Source: Burkholderia anthina (lineage in GTDB: Bacteria > Pseudomonadota > Gammaproteobacteria > Burkholderiales > Burkholderiaceae). Taken from it: 64,000 nt of DNA. The stretch spans positions 124,001-188,000 of the forward strand of contig NZ_CABVLY010000010.1 of NCBI RefSeq assembly GCF_902498995.1, read 5' to 3'. This document shows, in pieces, positions 55,819 through 64,000 of the stretch (position 1 is its first letter; every line of letters begins with the position of its first letter). The position numbers and the translations under genes are program-made. The notes beneath the pieces were generated by a model. The model was given only the letters and a program-made list of their open reading frames with translations, had not been told where the DNA came from and searched no databases.

Positions 55819-56438
55819 CAATCAAGGCGGTCGTGTTCGATTTCGGCGGCGTGCTGATCGACTGGAGCCCCGAGTACCTGTATCGGCAACTGATTCCGGA
55901 CGAGGCCGAGCGGCGCTGGTTTCTGACGCACATTTGCGCGATGGACTGGGTCGTCCGTCAGGACGGCGGCCAGACGATCGACGAGGGGACGCGCGAACTC
56001 GTCGCGAAGTTTCCCGGGCACGAGGCGCTGATTCGTGCGTTCTACGCGCGCTGGCACGAGATGATCGGCGGGGTGCTCGACGACGGCGCCGCGCTCGTCG
56101 AGCGGCTCGACGGGCAGGGGATGCCGCTCTTCGGGCTGACGAACTGGTCCGCGCAGACCTTTCCGTATGCGTGGGACAACTTCCCGATCCTGCGGCGCTT
56201 CAAGGACATCGTCGTGTCGGGGCGCGTGAAGCTCGTGAAGCCCTATCCGGCGATCTATCACGCGATGCATGCGCGGATCGCTCCGCATCTGCCGGGCATC
56301 GCGCCGCACGAACTCGTGTTCATCGACGACAACGCGAAGAACGCCGCGGCCGCGACGGCGCTCGGCTGGCACGGCATTCATCACACGAGCGCGGCGACGA
56401 CCGAGGCGCGCTTGCGCGAACTGGGCGCGCTCGCATAG
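55815..56438 (+). CDS. HAD-family hydrolase (YihX/haloacid dehalogenase-like)
   Basis: This 207-residue HAD hydrolase has motif I VVFDFGGVLIDW with the nucleophile Asp (D9), motif II Thr in FGLTNWS, Lys in KLVKPYPAIY, and motif IV VFIDDNAKN. The cap is a small helical insertion after motif I. The pattern DFGGVLIDWxP is shared with YihX-type sugar phosphatases, but the substrate is unproven. It overlaps the isochorismatase gene by 4 bp. Confidence 0.92.
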   Translation: MTIKAVVFDFGGVLIDWSPEYLYRQLIPDEAERRWFLTHICAMDWVVRQDGGQTIDEGTRELVAKFPGHEALIRAFYARWHEMIGGVLDDGAALVERLDGQGMPLFGLTNWSAQTFPYAWDNFPILRRFKDIVVSGRVKLVKPYPAIYHAMHARIAPHLPGIAPHELVFIDDNAKNAAAATALGWHGIHHTSAATTEARLRELGALA

Positions 56439-56469
56439 GCGGCGGCTGAAGGATTTTGCCGGATGAAAA

Positions 56470-56490
56470 AAGCGGGCCAGAAGCCCGCTT
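56470..56490. terminator. Terminator between HAD hydrolase and ettA
   Basis: An 8-bp stem, AAGCGGGC / GCCCGCTT, closes a 5-base loop. The A-run upstream becomes a T-run on the minus strand, so it terminates ettA best. On the plus strand GTTGTT follows, a weaker stop for the HAD gene. Confidence 0.75.
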
Positions 56491-56571
56491 GTTGTTGCAC
56501 CGATCCGGAAGCGGCCGCTTTCAGCATCCGGCTTCGCGTTACCGCGGCGCCGGATGCGCGGGCCGCGCCGT

Positions 56572-58239
<1,668 letters not shown>

Positions 58240-58428
58240 TTGGATGTGAAAGTCAGAAATGGTTGAGACTGCCGCGCAGCGCGCGCGGGCGTGGCGGTAT
58301 CGGGTGATTCGGTACGGAGCGTGCCGCGCAGGGCGCGGCGGTGTCGCCGCGTGCGGCGACGCGAGCGCGTATTGTACTTCGCCGCCGGCTGCCGCTGACA
58401 CCGCACTGGCCATTCGGCCGACCCGCGT

Positions 58429-58702
58429 TCACAGCCACGCGGCGACGCCGCCGTGCCCCGAGCAGGTGCCGCGCCGATGGCGGCTGAAGCTGTACGCGCC
58501 GTCGCGGCAGCGCGCGCTTGCACCGTCGGGCACGCGCCCCGACTTCGAATGGGCCGGCGCATGCACGGTGTCGCCGTCGCGATTGCGGTACGTGTCGTGC
58601 CGGTCGAGATCGGCTTCGTTGCCGTAGCCGGGCGATGCGCGATACGCGTGTGCCGGAGTCGGCAGCGCGGCGCAGCAGGGCAGGCAGGGCCTCTCTCCGC
58701 AT
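58429..58702 (-). pseudogene. DUF3761-like secreted protein, frameshifted at signal peptide
   Basis: Read on the minus strand, the frame ending at the TGA at 58429-58431 encodes a clear DUF3761 C-terminus: YRNRDGDTVHAPAHSKSG, then RCRDGAYSFSRHRRGTCSGH, then GGVAAWL at the stop. In that frame no ATG, GTG or TTG precedes the domain. The only ATG (58702) is one base out of frame and begins a plausible leader (MRREALPALL). Switching frame near 58672 would join it to CAALPTPAHA, a normal signal-peptide end. A single extra base in the leader, or a sequencing error, explains this. If repaired, the product would be a small exported protein of about 90 residues of unknown function. Confidence 0.65.
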
Positions 58703-58789
58703 GTTCTTGTCGATTGCGGGCCGGCGGCCCGCGCCGCATGTTAGCCGATCGGCAGCCTGTCGTTGCCGCTGCCGTGCGGTGCAGCGCCG

Positions 58790-59707
58790 CTACGCCGCGT
58801 CCGTCATCGATGCGGCGCCGTCGGCCCGCGCGGCGTCGAGAATCCACCGGCGGAACGCGGCGACCTTCGTGCGTTCCGCGTGGTGCGGCGGATAGACGAG
58901 GTAGTAAGCGAAATCGTCGAGCCATGCGATATCGGCAAGCTGCACGAGCCGGCCGCTCGCGAGCGCGTTGCGCACCATCGCCGCCGGTAGTAGCCCGGCG
59001 CCCTGGCCGGCGAGGATCGCCTGCAGCAACAGGCCAGAATCGTCGAACGCGGGGCCGCGCGGCGGACCGAAATCGTCGATCCGCTGCGCGTCGAACCAGA
59101 TGTGCCAGCCCTTGCGCTCGGCGTCGTGCAGGTGCGGCCAGCCGGCCAGGTCGGCGGGCGTCGCCGGCATGCCCAGCCGCGCAACGAGTTCGGGCGCCGC
59201 GAGCGCGACGATCTCCACCGTCAGCAGACGTTCGCTGCACAGCCCGAGGTAGCGGCCGAGGCCATGGCGAATCGCGACGTCCACGCCGTCGCGCGAGAAA
59301 TCCGCGAGTGCGTGGCTCGTGACGATCTGCAGATCGACGTCCGGGCACGCGTCGCGGAACTGCGCGAGGCGCGGCACGAGCCACGCGGACGCGAAAAACG
59401 GCGTGACGCTCACCGTCAGCACGCCGCTGTCGGCGGCGCCCGATACGCGCTGCGAGGCGTCGGCGATCTGCCGGAACGCGTTGCGCACGGGCGGCAGGTA
59501 ATCGCGGCCCGCGGCCGTCAGCAGGATGCCGCGGTTCACGCGCTCGAACAGCTCCACGCCGAGATGCGTCTCGAGCGTGCGGATCAACTGGCTCACAGCG
59601 CCGGGCGTGACCGACAACTCCTCGGCCGCGGATTTCACCGACAGATGGCGGGCGGCCGCTTCGAATGCACGCAGCGCATTCAGCGGCGGCAAGCGGGAAC
59701 GTTTCAT
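58790..59707 (-). CDS. LysR-family regulator (GcvA-like)
   Basis: This 305-residue LysR regulator has a GcvA-type N-terminus: LPPLNALRAFEAAARHLSVK, the helix-turn-helix AAEELSVTPGAVSQLIRTLE, and ERVNRGILLTAAGRDYL. The C-terminal domain has DVAIRHGLGRYLGL. It is divergent from an MFS transporter with 193 bp between, where two palindromes lie. The transporter is the likely target. The effector ligand is unknown. Confidence 0.92.
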   Translation of the reverse strand: MKRSRLPPLNALRAFEAAARHLSVKSAAEELSVTPGAVSQLIRTLETHLGVELFERVNRGILLTAAGRDYLPPVRNAFRQIADASQRVSGAADSGVLTVSVTPFFASAWLVPRLAQFRDACPDVDLQIVTSHALADFSRDGVDVAIRHGLGRYLGLCSERLLTVEIVALAAPELVARLGMPATPADLAGWPHLHDAERKGWHIWFDAQRIDDFGPPRGPAFDDSGLLLQAILAGQGAGLLPAAMVRNALASGRLVQLADIAWLDDFAYYLVYPPHHAERTKVAAFRRWILDAARADGAASMTDAA

Positions 59708-59790
59708 TGAGTTTTTCTAAACCGAAAGACCGACGAAATATCGTTTGAGACGACGAGTGGGCGCGAGTACCGTTGCTGCTGAAGATCGTA

Positions 59791-59841
59791 TTGCCATGGC
59801 AAGGTTTCGCACAGCCGATGCGATCAACATAGTTCAACTAT
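59791..59841. promoter_or_regulatory. Two palindromes between LysR and MFS genes
   Basis: TTGCCATGGCAA (59791-59802) is a perfect 12-bp palindrome. ATAGTTCAACTAT (59829-59841) has perfect 6-bp arms around one base and sits 59 bp before the MFS start. Either could be the LysR site; the second, closer to the MFS gene and A+T-rich, fits a LysR box best. Confidence 0.55.
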
Positions 59842-59900
59842 ATCCACGATGCAAATGGACGCCGTCCGGCGGCTGGTGCGTCACAGACAGGAGCAACGTC

Positions 59901-61163
59901 ATGAACCGCCCGCGCGCATCGCGCGTCTTCTACGGCTGGTATGTGGTGGCGGCCGCGTTCGCCGTCACGTTCGTCGGATTTGGCTGCGCGTACTCGTTCA
60001 GTGCGTTCGTCGAGTCGCTGCAGCGGGATTTCGCCGCGTCGCGCGGGCAGATCTCGCTCGTGTTTTCGCTGGCGGGCTTCCTGTATTTCGGTTTCGGCAT
60101 CGTCAGCGGCCCGCTCGCCGATCGCTTCGGCTCGCGGCGGCTCGCCGTCGTCGGGATGTTGCTGACGGCTGCAGGCCTTGCGGCCGCCGGTGCCGCGCAT
60201 ACGCTGCTGCAGGTCTATGTCGCGTACGGGCTGGGTGTCGGCCTCGGCGTCGGCTGCGCGTACGTGCCGGCCGTCGGCGCGGTGCAACGCTGGTTCGTGC
60301 GCCGGCGTGGCTTCGCGTCGGGGCTCGCGGTCGCAGGGATCGGCGTCGGTACGCTCGTGATGCCTCCGCTCGCGTCCGCGCTGATTGCGCACGTCGGCTG
60401 GCGTGGCGCGTACGTCGCGCTGGCCGTGATCGCCATCGTGGTGGGCGCGGGCATGTCGCTGTTGATCGAGAACGATCCGCGCGGGCGCGGTTTGTCGCCC
60501 GATGGCGATGCGGCGCATGCGCCGGCGGGCGAAGATCGGCGCGATGCCGCCGCGGCGGTGCGCGCCGGCGCGACGGTGCGCGAGGCCATCACGTCGCGGC
60601 CGTTCGCGAGCCTCTACGCGGCATGCCTCGTCTGCTCGTTCGGCGTTTTCGTGCCGTTCGTGCACCTCGTGCCGTACGCGCTCGATCACGGCGTCGCGCC
60701 GTCCACGGCGGTACTGCTGCTGGGTGCGATCGGCGTTGGCAGCACTGCAGGGCGCTTTTTCCTCGGCGGCCTCGCCGATCGCTTCGGTCGCCGCGCGTCG
60801 CTGCTCGCGATGTTCGCCGGCATGGCCGTCGCGCTCGTCGCATGGGCGGGCGCCGGCACCGTCGCGACGCTTGCCGCGTTCGCCCTCGTGTTCGGCGTGT
60901 TCTACGGCGGCTGGGTTGCCGTGCTGCCCGCCGTCGTGATGGACTACTTCGGCGGGCGCAACGTCAGCGCGATCATCGGCATCCTCTATACGAGCGTCGC
61001 GTTCGGCACGCTGATCGGGCCGGCCGCGGCCGGTTTCATCTACGACGCAGGCGGCGGCTACCTCGTGCCGATTCTTGCGAGCGCCGCCGCGAATGCGATT
61101 GCGTTCGCGATCGTTGCCACCACCGGGCGCGCATCGATGGCCGCGCGCGCGGCCGGTCGCTAG
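59901..61163 (+). CDS. MFS transporter (OFA/monocarboxylate-like)
   Basis: This 420-residue major facilitator protein has twelve predicted spans. It starts RVFYGWYVVAAAFAVTFVGF as span 1, has GPLADRFGSRRLAVVGM as the motif-A loop after span 2, a charged central loop at about 196-225, and GGLADRFGRRASLLAMF as the matching loop in the second half. The FYGW start and GFGCAYSFSAF region resemble oxalate/formate or monocarboxylate transporters. GGAG lies upstream of ATG 59901; the frame also opens 156 bp earlier across the operator region, which is unlikely to be translated. Confidence 0.88.
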   Translation: MNRPRASRVFYGWYVVAAAFAVTFVGFGCAYSFSAFVESLQRDFAASRGQISLVFSLAGFLYFGFGIVSGPLADRFGSRRLAVVGMLLTAAGLAAAGAAHTLLQVYVAYGLGVGLGVGCAYVPAVGAVQRWFVRRRGFASGLAVAGIGVGTLVMPPLASALIAHVGWRGAYVALAVIAIVVGAGMSLLIENDPRGRGLSPDGDAAHAPAGEDRRDAAAAVRAGATVREAITSRPFASLYAACLVCSFGVFVPFVHLVPYALDHGVAPSTAVLLLGAIGVGSTAGRFFLGGLADRFGRRASLLAMFAGMAVALVAWAGAGTVATLAAFALVFGVFYGGWVAVLPAVVMDYFGGRNVSAIIGILYTSVAFGTLIGPAAAGFIYDAGGGYLVPILASAAANAIAFAIVATTGRASMAARAAGR

Positions 61164-61252
61164 ACGAATCAGGCGCGGCCGTCGGCTAGGCGCTGCCGAC
61201 GATTTCCGCTACGGTGGCCGGGGCGTCGACCATCGACGCACGGAGGCGCATC

Positions 61253-61597
61253 GTGACATTCGACGAAGTCCGGCGGATCGCGCTGGCGTGGCGGGGTGTC
61301 GAGGAAGGCACGTCGTACGGCACGCCCGCACTCAGGGTGAAGGGCAAGATGCTTGCACGCCTGCGCGAGGACGGCGACACGCTCGTCGTGAAGGGTGTCG
61401 GCTCCGATGAGCGTGCGTGGCTGATCGAATCGGAGCCCGACGTGTATTACGTGACCGATCACTACGCGGGTTGGCCGATCGTGCTGGTGCGTCTGTCGGC
61501 GGCGCATCCCGACGCCGTGAAAAACCTGCTCCTGCGAGAATGGCGTGCAATCGTGCCGGCCAAATGGCAGGACGAAGGGGCGGGCGGCGCGAACTGA
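61253..61597 (+). CDS. MmcQ/YjbR-family protein
   Basis: This 114-residue YjbR-type protein has the family layout: an N-terminal helix FDEVRRIALAWRGVEEGTSYG, a strand pair around LARLREDGDTLVVK, and the C-terminal LLLREWRAIVPAKW. The start is GTG 61253 with CGGAGG directly upstream; an ATG-less extension upstream is not needed. YjbR proteins have a CyaY-like fold and DNA-binding has been proposed for some, but function is not established. It lies 90 bp after the MFS gene. Confidence 0.85.
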   Translation: MTFDEVRRIALAWRGVEEGTSYGTPALRVKGKMLARLREDGDTLVVKGVGSDERAWLIESEPDVYYVTDHYAGWPIVLVRLSAAHPDAVKNLLLREWRAIVPAKWQDEGAGGAN

Positions 61598-62057
61598 GTA
61601 CGTGGTGCAGCGCGCTGCGGGACACGCGAACGTCACGGGTGCTGCGCGATCGCGACGATGCCGGCCGACGGTAATCGGTCGCTCCAGCGGCCCGCAATCA
61701 GGGGCCCGGCTGGATCAAGCGTTGCATCGTTTCGCATCGATGCAACAAGTGGTTCCATCGAAATTCTTCAATTGGTTCTTAGTGAAGAACCGTTTGATGC
61801 TTACACTCCTTCGCTTCGAAGGCGGCTGACCGACACAGCCGACGGAAAGGGTGCACGCGATGCGCCGGCGCCCCGTGCGCCGCATCGTACTTGCAGCTTC
61901 GCAGACTGCGTCGCGCACCCACCGGAACAGGCTTGATTCGGCTCCATGCCCGTATGCCGCGCACGCGCGGCGGGCAGCCGGATTCGACAACGATAACTCC
62001 CCACGCCGCCTTCAGCGACTACCGGTCGTACCGGAACCGTTTTTTGGAGAGAGACAC
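61598..62057. other. Intergenic region upstream of amino-acid permease, with inverted repeats
   Basis: These 460 bp contain no convincing gene; the in-frame extension of the permease lacks a ribosome site. Two inverted repeats lie in the middle: TTGCATCG / CGATGCAA (61722-61745) and GGTTCTT / AAGAACC (61774-61791). A possible -10 (TACACT, 61802-61807) follows. If transcription starts there, the permease leader would be about 240 nt. Confidence 0.6.
61722..61791. promoter_or_regulatory. Inverted repeats, candidate operators for the permease
   Basis: Repeat 1 is TTGCATCG-8-CGATGCAA (61722-61745) with perfect arms. Repeat 2 is GGTTCTT-AGTG-AAGAACC (61774-61791), also perfect. The second overlaps the expected -35 position of a candidate promoter with TACACT at 61802. 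No regulator gene is adjacent. Confidence 0.5.
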
Positions 62058-63449
62058 ATGAGTGGAAGCAAGACAGGCCTCGGCACCGGTCTGAAGCAGC
62101 GTCACGTGACGATGATGTCGATTGCCGGCGTCATCGGCGCGGGCTTGTTCGTCGGCTCCGGCCACGCGATCGCGGAAGCCGGCCCGGCTTCGATCCTCGC
62201 GTATGCGATCGCGGGCGTACTGGTCGTGCTGGTGATGCGCATGCTCGGCGAGATGGCCGTCGCGCATCCGGACAGCGGTTCGTTCTCCACCTATGCCGAT
62301 CGCGCGATCGGCCACTGGGCCGGCTTTTCGATCGGCTGGCTGTACTGGTGGTTCTGGGTGCTCGTGATCCCGATCGAGGCGACGGCCGCCGCCACCATTC
62401 TCAACGCGTGGTTCCCGAGCATCGCGACCTGGCTCTTCGCGCTCGGCATCACGCTGCTGCTGACGATCACCAACCTCTTCTCGGTCAAGAACTACGGCGA
62501 ATTCGAATTCTGGTTCGCGCTGATCAAGGTCGTCGCGATCGTCGTGTTCCTGTGCATCGGCGGGGCGGCGATCGTTGGCATCGTGCCGGCACCGGCCGTG
62601 TCGGGCGTGTCGAACCTCTTTGCGCACCACGGCTTCATGCCGAACGGCGCGAGCGCCGTGCTCGCGGCGATGCTGACGACGATGTTCTCGTTCCTCGGCA
62701 CCGAGATCGTGACGATCGCGGCCGCCGAATCGGACAACCCGCAACGCCAGATCGTGCGCGCGACGAATTCGGTCATCTGGCGTATCACGCTGTTCTATCT
62801 CGGCTCGATTCTCGTCGTCGCGGCCATCGTGCCGTGGAACGATCCGCTGCTGCCGCAGCACGGCTCGTACCAGCGCGCGATGGAGCTGATCGGCATTCCG
62901 AACGCGAAGGCGATCATCGACGTGATCGTGCTCGTGTCGGTCGCGAGCTGCCTGAATTCGGCGCTGTACACCGCGTCGCGGATGCTGTTCTCGCTGTCCA
63001 AGCGCAAGGACGCGCCCGCCTTCCTGCATCGCACCGATGCGACCGGCACGCCGCGTGCGGCCGTGCTGGCATCGACCGCGTTCGGTTTCCTGACCGTGAT
63101 CGCGAACTACCTGATGCCGGAGCAGGTGTTCGGCTTCCTGCTGGCGACGTCGGGTGCGATTGCGCTGCTCGTGTATCTCGTGATCGCGATCTCGCAGCTG
63201 CGGATGCGCAAGACGCTCGAATCGAGCGGCGCCGACCTGACGCTGCGGATGTGGCTGTTCCCGTGGCTCACGTGGGCGGTAATCCTGTTCATCTGCGGCA
63301 CGCTGACCGTGATGTTCGTCAGCGAGGAGCACCGGATGGAAGTGGGGGCGACGGCCGTGCTCGCGCTGATCGTGCTGTTTGCTTCGTGGCTGAACAAGCG
63401 TGGTCGTGATGCGCAAGCGGGCGCGGGGCGGCGAGTGTCGGCGATGTGA
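62058..63449 (+). CDS. Amino acid permease, GABA/aromatic/proline type (APC family)
   Basis: This 463-residue permease of the AAT group has the family signature in span 1 (MMSIAGVIGAGLFVGSGHAI) and the MRMLGEMAVAHPDSGSFSTYA block in span 2. The span 6 region is FSFLGTEIVTIAAAESDNP, followed by NSALYTASRMLFSLSKRKD. Twelve spans are expected. It resembles GabP most closely by eye, so GABA uptake is a reasonable guess, but proline or other amino acids cannot be excluded. GGAGAGAGAC precedes ATG 62058. A strong terminator follows. Confidence 0.9.
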   Translation: MSGSKTGLGTGLKQRHVTMMSIAGVIGAGLFVGSGHAIAEAGPASILAYAIAGVLVVLVMRMLGEMAVAHPDSGSFSTYADRAIGHWAGFSIGWLYWWFWVLVIPIEATAAATILNAWFPSIATWLFALGITLLLTITNLFSVKNYGEFEFWFALIKVVAIVVFLCIGGAAIVGIVPAPAVSGVSNLFAHHGFMPNGASAVLAAMLTTMFSFLGTEIVTIAAAESDNPQRQIVRATNSVIWRITLFYLGSILVVAAIVPWNDPLLPQHGSYQRAMELIGIPNAKAIIDVIVLVSVASCLNSALYTASRMLFSLSKRKDAPAFLHRTDATGTPRAAVLASTAFGFLTVIANYLMPEQVFGFLLATSGAIALLVYLVIAISQLRMRKTLESSGADLTLRMWLFPWLTWAVILFICGTLTVMFVSEEHRMEVGATAVLALIVLFASWLNKRGRDAQAGAGRRVSAM

Positions 63450-63756
63450 TGGGGACGTGATGGAGTGGCGGCTGTGCTGAGCGTTCGCTGCCGGCTGGCG
63501 GGGGGATTCCCGTCTTGAAAATGGCCCGATCGGTATGTGCCGATCGGGCCATTTGTCTTTTACGAGTAAGCAGATGCGCTTGCCCTTGGCGATGCAGGCC
63601 GTTTCGCAACATGGCGCGTCATCTACATCTGGACTCACAAAATTCGAACTCGTCTGATTTCATAGGCAACGGCAACTTCATACATTGTTCGCTTCGACAA
63701 CCGAAGTGAATGATGAAGTCGACTCGCGATTAGCGGTCGTGCCGGGAGGGTGACAG
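63450..63756. other. Intergenic region between permease and lysozyme gene
   Basis: These 307 bp hold a strong terminator at 63519-63554 and then about 200 bp of A+T-richer sequence leading to the lysozyme gene. I saw no gene here and no clear promoter. Confidence 0.6.
63519..63554 (+). terminator. Terminator after the amino-acid permease
   Basis: A perfect 15-bp stem (AAATGGCCCGATCGG and complement) closes a 6-base loop, followed by GTCTTTT. It lies 70 bp after the permease stop. Confidence 0.85.
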
Positions 63757-64000
63757 ATGGCGAATGAGAGCATGCGATTGAGTGAAGCGGGCTGGGCCGA
63801 GCTGCGTCGGCGGGAAAGCGCGGTGATGGCCTACTACAACGATCAGGCAAACAACTGCACTTATGGTGTCGGGACGCTTGCTCATACCGGGCCGTGCACC
63901 CCGGAAGAATTGCGCAGGCCGGTTACGACGACGCAGGTGAATGCGCAACTCGCAGCCCGTGTCAGACGGGCGGAGGCCGCCGTGCGACGACATGTCTCAA
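63757..64000 (+). CDS. GH24 (phage-type) lysozyme, 3' end outside window
   Basis: The first 81 codons of a T4-lysozyme-like muramidase are visible before the right edge. The catalytic spacing of T4 lysozyme is present: Glu20 in LRRRESAVM, Asp29 in YYNDQAN and Thr35 in NNCTYGVGTLAH, a Glu-9-Asp-6-Thr pattern identical to E11/D20/T26. The start ATG 63757 has GGGAGGG upstream. No signal peptide is seen in the visible part, so export would need a holin or another route. This could be a phage remnant endolysin or a lysozyme-type effector; the missing 3' part and neighbours would decide. Confidence 0.8.
   Translation, partial: MANESMRLSEAGWAELRRRESAVMAYYNDQANNCTYGVGTLAHTGPCTPEELRRPVTTTQVNAQLAARVRRAEAAVRRHVS

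Noticed and set aside
58253..58702. 149-codon frame from ATG 58702 on the minus strand
   Set aside because: Only its first few codons look like a leader; the rest is Arg-rich out-of-frame reading of the DUF3761 region. It is reported as a frameshifted gene instead.
61851..62057. In-frame N-terminal extension of the amino-acid permease
   Set aside because: No ribosome site or family similarity; the ATG at 62058 has a strong site and gives the normal permease N-terminus.

Overview
The window is GC-rich proteobacterial chromosome with strong third-position GC. The Hcp sequence, the order of the type VI secretion (T6SS) genes and the housekeeping genes all point to Burkholderia, most likely the Burkholderia cepacia complex. 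This is inferred from gene content and sequence recognition, not from a database search.

Region 1 (1-29.6 kb) is a T6SS locus. A leftward arm starts with tssJ and tssK, and tssK runs off the left edge. A divergent rightward operon encodes a TPR-like lipoprotein, then tssB, tssC, hcp, tssE, tssF, tssG, clpV and tssA. Next comes a vgrG-led effector module: vgrG, a DUF4123 adaptor, two tandem DUF3304-type lipoproteins and a large DUF2235/Tle1-like protein. A second leftward block holds an M15 peptidase (TagX-like), tssM, tagF and an OmpA/BON protein. A rightward single-span protein with a cysteine-rich tail follows. TssB/TssC form the contractile sheath, Hcp the tube, VgrG the tip, TssE/F/G/K/A the baseplate and its assembly factors, TssJ/TssM the membrane complex, and ClpV recycles the sheath. 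tssL is not in the window.

Region 2 (29.8-47.6 kb) is mixed chromosome. It holds a ZntB-like transporter, an XapX protein, a quinone oxidoreductase divergent from a LysR regulator, an M1 aminopeptidase lipoprotein, a LEA14-type lipoprotein, a YegP-like protein, two methyltransferases, a DUF1415 protein, a TetR repressor divergent from an MFS transporter, a nitroreductase, a YegD-type Hsp70, a cold-shock protein, an APC permease and a class III dioxygenase. Several regulator/target pairs have clear palindromic operators between them.

Region 3 (47.8-58.2 kb) is core metabolism and translation. A leftward series runs response regulator, hemA, prfA, prmC, grxD, ubiX. It is followed by a GlsB-like membrane protein, an Xaa-Pro aminopeptidase, an isochorismatase, a HAD hydrolase and ettA. 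Region 4 (58.4-64 kb) has a frameshifted DUF3761 gene, a LysR/MFS divergent pair, a YjbR-type protein, a GABA/amino-acid permease and the start of a GH24 lysozyme cut by the right edge.

The most interesting part is the vgrG module. Its Tle1-like protein has lost the nucleophilic serine and other signature residues. Its adaptor and both candidate immunity lipoproteins share a C-terminal module. No tRNA, rRNA, CRISPR array or insertion sequence was recognised.
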